A stretch of DNA of 37,934 nt from Muribaculaceae bacterium. GTDB taxonomy: Bacteria; Bacteroidota; Bacteroidia; Bacteroidales; Muribaculaceae. Of the stretch, positions 15,786 through 23,297 are shown in pieces. The stretch is from NCBI GenBank assembly GCA_017545095.1, contig JAFYCU010000242.1:1-37934 (forward strand). The letters are read 5' to 3'. The first letter of the stretch is position 1. Each line of letters starts with the position of its first letter. The notes beneath the pieces are model-generated. The model did not search any database, was not told the DNA's origin, and was given only the letters and a program-made list of their open reading frames with translations. The position numbers and the translations under genes are program-made.

Positions 15786-15897
15786 AGTCAAACATTCTTT
15801 GTCGCCCACAGCGGGCGGGGTTAGTAAATAGGAAGGCGCAGACTGCTGTGGCCGCACAGTTTCCACCTTTGTTTCACATCGTAAATCAATGCGCCTG

Positions 15898-15905
15898 CAA
15901 AGTTA
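15898..15905 (-). promoter_or_regulatory. Candidate -7 box of the array's first gene
   Basis: TAACTTTG on the minus strand fits TAnnTTTG and would start transcription about 105 bp before the ATG at 15785. No clear TTTG lies 19-21 bp upstream, so this is a half match. Confidence 0.4.
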
Positions 15906-15937
15906 GAGACATTTTTTGGTAATCGCAGCATAATTTT

Positions 15938-15980
15938 TGGTTCTTGTTGGTTCTTTTTAAAAAAGAACCAACAAGAACCA
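15938..15980. repeat. 43-bp perfect palindrome between divergent genes
   Basis: The left arm GGTTCTTGTTGGTTCTTTTT (15939-15958) is the exact reverse complement of 15960-15979 around one central A, and one more pair extends it on each side. It lies in the divergent promoter region between the array and the 16040 gene, where a terminator is not expected. Its AAGAACC units resemble the tandem runs near 5402, 20000 and 21240. Confidence 0.85.
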
Positions 15981-16011
15981 CGCATTGGGCTTGGAAATGG
16001 GAAAAATGATG

Positions 16012-16019
16012 TAATTTTG
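16012..16019 (+). promoter_or_regulatory. Candidate -7 box of the 16040 gene
   Basis: TAATTTTG matches TAnnTTTG and lies about 20 bp before the ATG, the same arrangement as at engB. A TTGG at 15991 is a poor -33 partner. Confidence 0.5.
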
Positions 16020-16039
16020 CAGTGTGAAATTATGACGAG

Positions 16040-16630
16040 ATGAAAAAGGAGGAACAAATCGAGGCATTGAAGCAAGCAGTTGAGGACCAGTTCGGGCAGA
16101 GCGTTAGTTCGCCTGCCGACTTTGCCCGGTTGGGAGATGAGTTGCGTGCCGTGCTCGACGATTCGCTGTCGGTGAGCACGCTCAAGCGCGTGTGGGGCTA
16201 CGTGGCGGGCTATGCCAGCGTGCGCACGAGCACGCTCAACACGCTGTCGCGCTACGTGGGATGCCGTGACTGGCAGGAGTTCTGCGACACATTGTCGAAG
16301 CCCCGCTCGAGCTCGTTCCCTGACGGCGACATGGTGGCCATGAGCGCCCTTGCCATTGGCGACCTCGTGGAGCTGACATGGGCGCCGGGGAGGCGCATCG
16401 TGGCGCGCTACATGGGGCAGGGACGCATGTGCGTAGTGGAGAACATGCGCAGCAAGCTGATGGTGGGCACCACATTCACGTGCGCCGGCATGGTGAACGG
16501 CGAGCGCCTGATGGTCACCCAGGTGGAGCTGCCCGGCACCTTGGAGTCGCTCACCTATGTGTGCGGCAAGCACGGCGGCATCACCGCCCGCGTGCTCACA
16601 GAGGACGGTCGAGCACAGGACGAACGCTGA
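16040..16630 (+). CDS. Hypothetical protein with possible N-terminal helical/HTH region (196 aa)
   Basis: Residues about 1-85 are helical, with SVSTLKRVWGYVAGYASVRT followed by LNTLSRYVGCRDWQEFCDTL. The layout resembles an HTH-like module known to me from unnamed Bacteroidales proteins. Residues about 100-185 form a beta-rich domain (AIGDLVELTWAPGRRIVARY). No signal peptide. Its last 35 bp overlap, tail to tail, the end of the kinase gene on the other strand, and both stop codons are clear. A role in sensing with the kinase pair is speculative. Confidence 0.6.
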   Translation: MKKEEQIEALKQAVEDQFGQSVSSPADFARLGDELRAVLDDSLSVSTLKRVWGYVAGYASVRTSTLNTLSRYVGCRDWQEFCDTLSKPRSSSFPDGDMVAMSALAIGDLVELTWAPGRRIVARYMGQGRMCVVENMRSKLMVGTTFTCAGMVNGERLMVTQVELPGTLESLTYVCGKHGGITARVLTEDGRAQDER

Positions 16631-18125
16631 AGCCGTTGGGCACCAGGGCCACGCCGTACTGCATGAGGCCGGGTTCAATCACGAGCATGCGGACGAGAAA
16701 GCCGTTGAAATTGGCGGCCTGTTTCTCGTCGCACGGCACCGTCACCCAGTACAACCCCTTCTGCCCCAACTCGTAGTAGTCGTACTCATAACGGAACCCT
16801 GCCAGCGGCAGGAAAATCCGGTTGCCGTTTGGTCCGATGACCAGATAGCCGGGCGGAGTGCCGCCGGGGCTGACAAACGTCCACTGGCAGCGGTTGAGCA
16901 GCTCGTCCATGTCGGCCATGCGCGGGGTGCGCCAGCGGCCGCCCCAATGCACGGTGGCAATGTCGAACTCGGTGCCGCTGTAGTCGTCCTGCGACGACAC
17001 GTTCCAGTACAGGTTTGCATTCTTGCCGTCGGTGGATATGAGCTGACCCGTGGGGTCGCCGTAGCCGTAGAACCCGCCGGGCATGGCCAGGCTGGGGCGG
17101 TCGCAGCCCACGTTGAACGGCGCCCACAGAACGCTCAGCCCCAAGTCCACCGCCATGCCCTCGGGGATGTTGCCGGGGATGGGGCACGTCACTTTGGGAA
17201 CGGTGCAACGGATGTCGCCCTCGGTGCGGGTGATGAAATGGGCGGTGTCGGCCATCCAGTGGTTCACGGTGTCGGCCGTGAGACATTCGGGCAGCGTGGG
17301 GGCCACGCGGTCGCCCATGCCCAGCAGTCGGTTACCCAGCTGTCCGCTTCCTGCCACAAAAGCCGCTAGTGCGCACACGGCAGCCAGCACTGCCGCGCCA
17401 CCCCATGTGAGCTGTCGGCGCCCGCCGCCTGCCGCGTGGGTCAGCGCCTGATGCAGCGCCTGGGCATCGGGGTAGCGCTTGTCGCGGTCGCGTTGCAGCA
17501 ACCGGTGCCTAACGCTGCCAAAGCGGCGAGGCAAGGCCATTTCCTGCATGATGCAGCCCACGGCCCACAGGTCGGCACGCCCGTCAACGTCGCCGCCGTC
17601 GTGGCGTTGCTCGGGGGCCATGTAGCGCTCGGTGCCCGCCGGTGCGCGGAAGGCGCTCTGGTTGCCGGCCACGGCCAGACCCATGTCGATGAGCACCGCG
17701 CGACCGTCGGGGGTGACCATGATGTTGGAGGGCTTGATGTCGCGGTGCACCACATTCAGGCGGTGGCAGTGGTCGAGCGACAGGCACAGCTGCTGCAGCA
17801 AGTCCACCTTCTCGCGCCAGGTGTGCGTGCCGGCGAGCCACTGCTTCAGTGTCACGCCCTCGACCCACTCCTGCACGATGTACAGGCCGCCGCCCAGCTG
17901 CGGCACCTGCTCCAACGACACGATGCCCACGATGCCCTGGTGGCGCAGCAGCATGCCCAGGTTGAACTCCTTGCGCAGCAGCTCGCGCATCAAGGCGTCG
18001 GACTCGTATTCGGGCTTCAGCCCCTTGAGCATCCACCACCGGCCGTCGCGACGCGCTTTCACCAGGCGGTTGTAGCGGCTGTGGCAGTCGATGGCCTCCA
18101 GTTTGTCGAACGCTTTGCCAGTCAT
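16596..18125 (-). CDS. Membrane-anchored Hanks-type Ser/Thr kinase with Fib_succ_major-like C-terminal domain
   Basis: 509 aa. The kinase domain (about 5-235) has K34 in WWMLKGLKPE, the catalytic loop HRDIKPSN (127-134), D-M-G (147-149) in place of D-F-G, and M-A-P-E-Q (169-173), so catalysis is plausible. A single membrane helix at about 241-260 would place the C-terminal domain outside. That domain (about 315-509) has VDLGLSVLWAPFNVGC, GGRWRTPRMADMDEL, GPNGNRIFLPLAGFR and a terminal SVRPVLD, typical of Fib_succ_major-type domains. The ATG at 18125 follows the upstream gene's TGA by one base, giving tight translational coupling; an in-frame TTG at 18143 is the alternative. Confidence 0.85.
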   Translation of the reverse strand: MTGKAFDKLEAIDCHSRYNRLVKARRDGRWWMLKGLKPEYESDALMRELLRKEFNLGMLLRHQGIVGIVSLEQVPQLGGGLYIVQEWVEGVTLKQWLAGTHTWREKVDLLQQLCLSLDHCHRLNVVHRDIKPSNIMVTPDGRAVLIDMGLAVAGNQSAFRAPAGTERYMAPEQRHDGGDVDGRADLWAVGCIMQEMALPRRFGSVRHRLLQRDRDKRYPDAQALHQALTHAAGGGRRQLTWGGAAVLAAVCALAAFVAGSGQLGNRLLGMGDRVAPTLPECLTADTVNHWMADTAHFITRTEGDIRCTVPKVTCPIPGNIPEGMAVDLGLSVLWAPFNVGCDRPSLAMPGGFYGYGDPTGQLISTDGKNANLYWNVSSQDDYSGTEFDIATVHWGGRWRTPRMADMDELLNRCQWTFVSPGGTPPGYLVIGPNGNRIFLPLAGFRYEYDYYELGQKGLYWVTVPCDEKQAANFNGFLVRMLVIEPGLMQYGVALVPNGFSVRPVLDRPL

Positions 18126-18126
18126 G

Positions 18127-19590
18127 TCATTGGGTTTTGTCAATCACGGGGCGTATCGAGAGGCTGTGTTCCAGCGAGAGCGCATCGTCGATATCGACCG
18201 CGGCCGTGTCGATGCGCAACGCGTGGGCCTGGCGGTCGGCGCCGGCCATCGGCGTGCTGCTCCAGTAATGGCCCACCAGGCCTACATCGTGACCACGATA
18301 GTGGAAGCCGTAACCGGCCAGGGGCAGGAAAATCTCGGCGCCGCTGGGGCCATGCACCTTGTAGCCGGGCGGGACGCCGCGTTGCAGCACCAGGATCCAC
18401 TTGCACTTGAGCACCAACTCCTGCCAGTCGGCCAGGGTGGGCATGCGCCAACGTCCGCTCCAGATGCGGCGGACGCGGTCGTGGCCGGTGCCCGCGATGT
18501 CAATCATCGGGCGGCCCGGCGGCCAGTACTTGTCCATGGGTACAAAATCCCCGGCACCTAGGGTGTCGCACCACGTGAATTGACCGCCCAGATTGTTGAT
18601 GTCGGCATCGGCGCACCCCAGGTTAAAGGGCGCCCACAGCACGCTCAGCCCCAGATCAACGGCCGCCTCCTCGGGAATATTGCCCGGAACCGGACTGGTT
18701 CGGTCTAAGCCATAGATGAGAGCACCTGTGAGCGTCGCGCGCGTCACACCCTTCTCGCCCTGGTCGTTCAGGGCCGACAGCCCCACGGTGTCGCTGAAGT
18801 AGATGTTGGGCAGGGGCAGCGAGTCGGCCAGACGGCTGTCGCGTGCGAGCGACGCGCGGTGTCCGGCCCAGAATGCCGCGGCCACAATGGCTACCAGCAG
18901 CGCAACAAGCAGGAGCCCCTTGGGCAGCCATTTGAGCGACCGGGGGTGCTTCAGGGACTTGACCACTTCCTCCATATTGGCCACCTGTCCGGCGCGGCAT
19001 CGCTTGGCCAGCGATTTGAACTCCGGCAGCCGCAAGGTGTCGATGATGTCGGCCAAGGCGCGGATGTCGTCCTGCGGCTCACCCTCGCACGCCAGAGCCA
19101 CCAGCTTGGCCACATGGTCCTGATGGGTGACCATCACCGTGTGGGCTTTCAGGTTGCCGTGCACAACACCCTTGTGGTGGCAGTAGAGCAGGGCATCCAC
19201 AATCTGCTCCAGCAGCTTGCGCCTCAACATCTCGTCGGGGTCGGTGTGCATGAAGTCGTGGAGCGACTGCCCGTCGATGTACTCTTCGATAAAGCATTCA
19301 TCGTCAAACAAAGGCGTTTGCATCATGGCCACGGCCCGGGTGATGTTGGGGTGATTGAGCGTCACTACCAGCGAATAGCACCGCTGCAGCCGCTGCTCGG
19401 CCTCGTCGGGGCGGGCACAGTCGGGCTTCACGCCGGTGAGCGTCCACCACTGTCCATAGCGCCGGGCGCACATGCTCGCGCAATCGGCAACGTGGCAGGG
19501 CTGTTCCCTCGCATCGGTATAGGCGGAATTGATGGGGGCATCATCATCCGCATAGAAATCACTACCGCTATAATAGTACTCGTCTGGCAT
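18127..19590 (-). CDS. Membrane-anchored pseudokinase with Fib_succ_major-like C-terminal domain
   Basis: 487 aa with the same plan as the downstream kinase: an N-terminal kinase-like fold, a membrane helix (about 223-242, WLPKGLLLVALLVAIVAAAF) and an external domain (VDLGLSVLWAPFNLGC, SGRWRMPTLADWQEL, GPSGAEIFLPLAGYG, SIRPVID). The catalytic loop reads HGNLKAHT (144-151) in place of HRDIKPSN, and LVALAC stands where D-F-G is expected, so phosphotransfer is not expected. The start is set at MPDEYYYSGSDF; the frame is open further upstream but without a likely ATG near the promoter. Probably a regulator or receptor partner of the kinase. Confidence 0.78.
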   Translation of the reverse strand: MPDEYYYSGSDFYADDDAPINSAYTDAREQPCHVADCASMCARRYGQWWTLTGVKPDCARPDEAEQRLQRCYSLVVTLNHPNITRAVAMMQTPLFDDECFIEEYIDGQSLHDFMHTDPDEMLRRKLLEQIVDALLYCHHKGVVHGNLKAHTVMVTHQDHVAKLVALACEGEPQDDIRALADIIDTLRLPEFKSLAKRCRAGQVANMEEVVKSLKHPRSLKWLPKGLLLVALLVAIVAAAFWAGHRASLARDSRLADSLPLPNIYFSDTVGLSALNDQGEKGVTRATLTGALIYGLDRTSPVPGNIPEEAAVDLGLSVLWAPFNLGCADADINNLGGQFTWCDTLGAGDFVPMDKYWPPGRPMIDIAGTGHDRVRRIWSGRWRMPTLADWQELVLKCKWILVLQRGVPPGYKVHGPSGAEIFLPLAGYGFHYRGHDVGLVGHYWSSTPMAGADRQAHALRIDTAAVDIDDALSLEHSLSIRPVIDKTQ

Positions 19591-19896
19591 ACAAAATGAC
19601 TCTTCAAAAAAGAAAAAACGCAAATCACCCCGCTGGCAAGCACTGTGGCAACCTTGATAAGCGAAAAGCGCGGACTGTCTGTCAAGCTTTGCCATTTGAA
19701 GGTCCTGAGAAGACCTGAAGAACAAACAGGATGAGATATGGTCAGTCCACGCCCATAGATGTGGAAACCGTTCTGCATCAATCTGTTGTCCTTTTATCAG
19801 AGAGGCTCTCAGGTTCTCAAATGGTAAGACTGTGCACAAGTGTTTCTTGTTGTTACCCGCGATGTGGTTGTGTGGACCAACGCTGTGTCCACGGCG

Positions 19897-19928
19897 CAAA
19901 GATAGCAACAATTTGCCAACTGTGCAAA
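19897..19928 (-). promoter_or_regulatory. Promoter of the pseudokinase-kinase operon
   Basis: Minus strand TTTG (19925-19928), a 20-bp spacer and TATCTTTG (19897-19904) match the consensus exactly. The chosen start codon is at 19590, so the transcript would have a leader of about 300 nt. Confidence 0.6.
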
Positions 19929-19997
19929 TCTCTCACCAGAAAAGCGCGAAAAGGAAGGTGTATCAAATTTTAGTCTCTCGTTACTCATGACTAAAAG

Positions 19998-20068
19998 AGC
20001 CAAGAGCCAAGAACCAAGAGCCAAGAACCAAGAGCCAAGAACCAAGAGCCAAGAACCAAGAACCGCAT
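19998..20068. repeat. Tandem AAGAGCCAAGAACC repeat
   Basis: About five head-to-tail units of the 14-mer AAGAGCCAAGAACC (alternating AAGAGCC and AAGAACC heptamers), followed by a low-complexity CACTCGTCACTTATCAC stretch to about 20130. No coding function. The same heptamers occur near 5402, 15940 and 21240. Confidence 0.85.
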
Positions 20069-20134
20069 TGCGCCGCTTGTTTACTCGTCACTCGTTTTTC
20101 ATCACTCGTCACTTATCACTTATTCACTTGCTCA

Positions 20135-20202
20135 GTATCCTACTTTTTCGTGAGGTTTTCGGCCGAAGTATCCTACTTTTTCAGATAAAAGCATTACCTT
20201 TG
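20135..20202 (+). promoter_or_regulatory. Direct repeat plus candidate promoter
   Basis: AGTATCCTACTTTTTC occurs at about 20135-20150 and again at 20168-20183, 33 bp apart (three helical turns), followed by TACCTTTG (20195-20202), a good -7 box. The layout resembles an operator pair above a promoter, but the only thing downstream is a 23-codon ORF. Confidence 0.4.
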
Positions 20203-20223
20203 CAGCCAGAAAAATGTAGAGCT

Positions 20224-20295
20224 ATGGTAGGAGTGTTTAAACGTAATTCTTTCAAAAAATGTTCTTTTAGTGAACGAGAAAAAATAACCTGGTAA
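20224..20295 (+). CDS. Possible 23-aa ORF or truncated gene remnant
   Basis: ATG at 20224, about 20 bp after a good -7 box, opens MVGVFKRNSFKKCSFSEREK ITW and then a stop. It may be the 5' stub of a lost gene, a leader peptide or chance. No family recognised. Confidence 0.25.
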   Translation: MVGVFKRNSFKKCSFSEREKITW

Positions 20296-20371
20296 AATTG
20301 GCTGCTTGATTTTACAGAGGATCAAAAGATTTAAAAGCGCAGAATGAGGATAATAAGAAATTGATAATAAT

Positions 20372-20453
20372 AATCTTATGTTCTTATGTCAGCCAGTGTC
20401 AAGGGCTTATGTTCTTATGTCTATTTTTTCCTAACTTATTTTTTGCACATCAG
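20372..20453 (+). repeat. 80-bp dispersed leader repeat, copy B
   Basis: Homologous to 9066-9144 read on the other strand. It contains CTTATGTTCTTATGTC twice (20375-20390, 20406-20421) and ends TTTTTTGCACATCAGT, eight bases before the AlkD-like start codon. In both copies the repeat points towards a start codon. Confidence 0.75.
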
Positions 20454-20460
20454 TTAGTCT

Positions 20461-21234
20461 ATGATTTCAACCGATGTCATCGCCCGGCTTGAGGGGCTGG
20501 GCAACGCGGAGCAGCGGCGGGTGCTGATGCGGTTTTTCAAGACCGGGCTGGGGGAGTATGGCCACGGCGACGAGTTTCTGGGCGTGCGGGTGCCGCAGGT
20601 GCGCCAGGTGGCGAAGCAGTGCGCCGCCCTGCCGCTCGGCGAGGTGCCCGCGCTGCTTGCCAGCCCATGGCACGAGGTGCGCCTGTGCGGACTGCTGCTG
20701 ATGGTCGACCGCTTTGAGCGGTTGGCGCGCAAACGGCTGGCCAGCGACCCCGAGGCCATCGCCGACCGAGACGAGATTGTGGAGATGTATCTGCGCTATG
20801 CCGACCGCGCCAACAACTGGGACCTCGTCGACCTGTCGGCTCCGAAAATTTTGGGTCATTGGCTGCTGCTGCCCACGGCCTTTGGTGCCGATGCGCCGGG
20901 CATGAACGAGCGGAGCAAGGTGGAGGTGATCGACGGCTTGTCGGACAGCGATAACCTGTGGCGGCAGCGCATGAGTGTGGTGTGCACCTGGAAAACCACC
21001 CAGCAGAGCGACCCGCGTTGGTGCCTGCGCCAGGCCGAGCGGCACCTGCACCACACGCACGACCTGATGCACAAGGCGGTGGGGTGGATGCTGCGCGAAG
21101 TGGGCAAGCGCGTGAGCATGGAGCTGCTGCGTGAGTTCCTCCGCCAGCACAGCCGCGAGATGCCACGCACCATGCTGCGCTACGCCATCGAACTCATGTC
21201 GCCTGACGAACGACGGGTCTGGATGGCGAAATAG
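20461..21234 (+). CDS. DNA alkylation repair protein, AlkD-like (HEAT-like repeats)
   Basis: A 257-aa soluble all-helical protein matching the AlkD/AlkC-type DNA glycosylase group that removes positively charged alkylated bases. Family-like segments: G-V-R-V-P-Q-V-R, the R-A-N-N-W-D-L-V-D motif with the conserved W-D pair, MSVVCTWKTTQQ and the H-D-L-M-H-K-A-V-G-W-M-L-R-E-V-G-K signature. Length is normal. The start codon sits directly behind the dispersed repeat at 20372-20453, which must supply leader or promoter sequence. Confidence 0.88.
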   Translation: MISTDVIARLEGLGNAEQRRVLMRFFKTGLGEYGHGDEFLGVRVPQVRQVAKQCAALPLGEVPALLASPWHEVRLCGLLLMVDRFERLARKRLASDPEAIADRDEIVEMYLRYADRANNWDLVDLSAPKILGHWLLLPTAFGADAPGMNERSKVEVIDGLSDSDNLWRQRMSVVCTWKTTQQSDPRWCLRQAERHLHHTHDLMHKAVGWMLREVGKRVSMELLREFLRQHSREMPRTMLRYAIELMSPDERRVWMAK

Positions 21235-21239
21235 CAGAC

Positions 21240-21350
21240 GAAGAACCAAGAACCAAGAATCAAGCTCATGGCCTCCCCAAACCCCTGGGCTTTACTGCAG
21301 AATGCCATATCATGTAGAGCCGCACCCTGGTGCGGCTGATGGCCGGGTCA
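21240..21350. repeat. Dispersed repeat cluster
   Basis: AAGAACCAAGAACCAAG (about 21241-21257), a GCCTCCCCAAACCCC module (about 21271) and a 49-bp segment at 21302-21350 containing AGCCGCACCCTGGTGCGGCT. The 49-bp segment matches 32139-32188 at nearly every position, and in part 5312-5340. Confidence 0.8.
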
Positions 21351-21404
21351 AAACGGCATCGTTGGCCAAAAAAAATGAAAAAATGTGGATTTTTTGCGGC
21401 AAGG

Positions 21405-21436
21405 TTTGGCGATTTGAAATATTGTGCCTATATTTG
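21405..21436 (+). promoter_or_regulatory. Promoter of the 257-aa secreted protein gene
   Basis: TTTG (21405-21408), a 20-bp spacer and TATATTTG (21429-21436): a full consensus match, about 70 bp before the ATG at 21505. Confidence 0.65.
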
Positions 21437-21504
21437 CCACGACATTTCAAGCAATGATGTTCCTGAAGAATAATAATAAGTTTAATCGTATAAAATCTAC
21501 AACT

Positions 21505-22278
21505 ATGAAGAAATTGTTTTGCATGATTGCGCTGGCAGGTATGGCACTGACCGCCTGGTCGCAAACCCCGCTGAGACTGAGCACCTACAATGGCACCGCT
21601 GTTGAGCGCTACGATGGCCAGCAGTGCGACGTGACCGTGGACCGCTACCTGGTCAATGGCTGGAACACCGTGTCGCTGCCGTTTGCCATGAGCGAGCAGG
21701 AGATCGACGATGCGCTGGGCCAGGGCGTGCAGCTGGAGCGCTTGGTGGGTGTGTCGCAGCACGGCACCGACATCACGCTCTACTTCCAGGACTGCAAGGG
21801 CGAGGGCATTCAGGCCAACAAACCCTACATCCTCTACTATCCTGGCGAGACGGGCACAAAGACGCTTCGCGTTAACGCTTATGTGGCCAACAAGGAGTCG
21901 AAGGTGACCTTCACCACCGGCGCCGGTGTGGAGGTGACCATGAGCGGCGCAGCCCTCAAGACCAACGGCAAGGGCCTCTACGGCATCCTGGTGGTGAACA
22001 ACAGCGACGCCAACTTCACCCACATCGACAAGGACAACGTGTTCTACGCAACGCGTTGCTACATCAACATCCCTGGCGAACAGCAGTATAATCTCACCGC
22101 CTGCCACTTCGCTCCCAGCGAGGTGACCAGCATCACCGACATTGCCGCCGAGAACGACATCGTTGACGTTTACAACGTGATGGGTATGCGTGTGGCTCAC
22201 GGCATCCAAGCCGGCGAGGTCAACAACCTGGAGCCGAACATCTACATCGTGAACGGCCGCAAGGTGTTGGTGAAGTAA
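21505..22278 (+). CDS. Secreted protein with type IX type A-like C-terminal tail
   Basis: 257 aa with a signal peptide (MKKLFCMIALAGMALTAWSQ). Two beta-rich sections follow (WNTVSLPFAMSEQEIDDAL, NKPYILYYPGETGTKTL). The C-terminus VYNVMGMRVAHG .. NIYIVNGRKVLVK has the look of the short type A sorting tail of type IX secretion cargo (VY-x-x-x-G-x-x-V .. G-x-Y-I-V-x-G-x-K-V-x-V-K). It is transcribed alone between a consensus promoter and a strong terminator. Molecular function unknown. Confidence 0.72.
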   Translation: MKKLFCMIALAGMALTAWSQTPLRLSTYNGTAVERYDGQQCDVTVDRYLVNGWNTVSLPFAMSEQEIDDALGQGVQLERLVGVSQHGTDITLYFQDCKGEGIQANKPYILYYPGETGTKTLRVNAYVANKESKVTFTTGAGVEVTMSGAALKTNGKGLYGILVVNNSDANFTHIDKDNVFYATRCYINIPGEQQYNLTACHFAPSEVTSITDIAAENDIVDVYNVMGMRVAHGIQAGEVNNLEPNIYIVNGRKVLVK

Positions 22279-22293
22279 GTTTCATGCTCAAGA

Positions 22294-22332
22294 GCAAAAA
22301 AGAACCCGCTCCAGCAGCGGGTTCTTTTTTGC
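22294..22332 (+). terminator. Strong intrinsic terminator
   Basis: GCAAAAAAGAACCCGCT, loop CCAGC, AGCGGGTTCTTTTTTGC: a 17-bp perfect stem with a T run on the plus strand and an A run on the other, 15 bp after the stop at 22278. Confidence 0.92.
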
Positions 22333-22476
22333 AACTACCGCGAAGTTGTCCCCTACAATGAAGCCCATAGGGCTGTCAAGGGTATAGGCAGGGGTGGAGC
22401 GCAGCGCAACCCCTGTAATAAAAAGTGTCCCCACCCAATCCAAGCACCATCGGGGCGGCAGATTGGTAATCAGCGA
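22331..22476. mobile_element. Diverged, incomplete copy of the 9162-9425 element
   Basis: GCAACTACCGCGAAGTTGTCCCC at the left, AAGGGTATAGGCAGGG, a GGAGC..AACCCCTGT stretch, and CATCGGGGCGGCAGATTGG TAATCAG correspond in order to parts of the element at 9162-9425 read in reverse. The last 26-bp block, however, is in the forward sense. The right terminal repeat is missing; a second element starts at 22490. The first bases overlap the terminator. Confidence 0.6.
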
Positions 22477-22489
22477 GTTAACTGTCGAA

Positions 22490-22798
22490 GGTGTATCAAA
22501 AGTGTGGAACATTGGGAAAATGCCACTGATGGATGGTGGAATGATTTGCCCGGAGGGCTATATCTGGATAACCCTCGGAACACCGCGCAGCGGTGGCCCG
22601 GGGAAATGCCATCAACTGGCAGAAATGCCTCTGGAAGAGGCTACTTTGGCAACAGCCATTGGCTCTTGTGTGGCCTCCACCAGAGGCGTTGCGGTTGCTG
22701 TCCCCAACCCACGGGCCACCGCTGCGCGGTGACCATGGGTTACTTGATTATTGTCCTGCCAGGCAAGTGCTGTCGTTGTTCCACCGTTTTGATACACC
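22490..22798. mobile_element. MITE-like element with 22-bp terminal inverted repeats
   Basis: GGTGTATCAAAA-GT-GTGGAACA (22490-22511) recurs inverted at 22777-22798 with 20 of 22 positions matching. Inside, CACCGCGCAGCGGTGGCCC (22581-22599) has an exact 19-bp inverted copy at 22713-22731, and each copy is itself a hairpin. No transposase or plausible protein is inside; ORFs here are chance. No clear target duplication. Ends of the same type (GTGTATCAAA) also occur near 19961, 27600 and 27641. Confidence 0.72.
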
Positions 22799-22872
22799 GT
22801 CACTTGTCGCAGAGCGAGAATCTGTAGGGACGTTGCCTGACGCGTCCTCGATGCCATCGTGATAATTGTGCA

Positions 22873-23175
22873 TTACAACAAAGCCTCCAGATAGAAACTC
22901 ATGGGGCGGAAGCCGTCGTTGCAGCTAATCATCGCGCTCATGGGGTTTTGCATCCAGCCGTCGTAGAAGTTCCCTTCGCCGCGGGCCAGTGCCTCGACAA
23001 ACGGGCGCATCGACTCCCACGCCGATGGGCACAGCCCGTCGGGGCACTGGCCGTCCTCCGAGGTCCAGCTCTGTCCCACCGCCACATCGCAGGCATGCTC
23101 GATAGGGTTCTCATACCGCGCCATCAGGTCGCGGTAAACTGTCTGCCGCACGGCAGTGATGCGCACTTTATTCAT
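22873..23175 (-). CDS. TIGR04076 family protein
   Basis: A 100-aa soluble protein matching the plan of the small TIGR04076 family of unknown function: start MNKVRITAVRQTVYRDL, a central C-P-D-G-L-C-P-S-A-W motif, and a C-terminal C-N-D-G-F-R-P-M-S-F-Y-L-E. Length is normal. It stands alone between repeat-rich gaps. Confidence 0.75.
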   Translation of the reverse strand: MNKVRITAVRQTVYRDLMARYENPIEHACDVAVGQSWTSEDGQCPDGLCPSAWESMRPFVEALARGEGNFYDGWMQNPMSAMISCNDGFRPMSFYLEALL

Positions 23176-23222
23176 AATTCACAGTTTCAGAAGTGGAAAT
23201 TGAGGACTGAATTATAGAGCGT

Positions 23223-23280
23223 CTAGAACTTCTAGAGTTTCTAGAATGTCTAGGGCTTCTAGAACGTCTAGAGCTTCTAG
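23223..23280. repeat. Nine-bp tandem CTAG repeat
   Basis: CTAG starts at 23223, 23232, 23241, 23250, 23259, 23268 and 23277: seven units with an exact 9-bp period, unit roughly CTAGARYTT. It lies between the TIGR04076 gene and thiL, upstream of the former. The same period occurs at 33960-33988. Confidence 0.9.
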
Positions 23281-23297
23281 GGCAGCCTCTCGACAGC

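Noticed and set aside
19998..20068. AAGAACC tandem run as a CRISPR or gene
   Set aside because: Units are directly adjacent, of 7 or 14 bp, and non-coding.
22394..22862. Several 70-110-codon frames in the repeat region
   Set aside because: They fall inside the MITE-like elements and reflect their palindromic GC-rich sequence.
23223..23280. CTAG tandem array as a CRISPR
   Set aside because: The period is 9 bp with no unique spacers.
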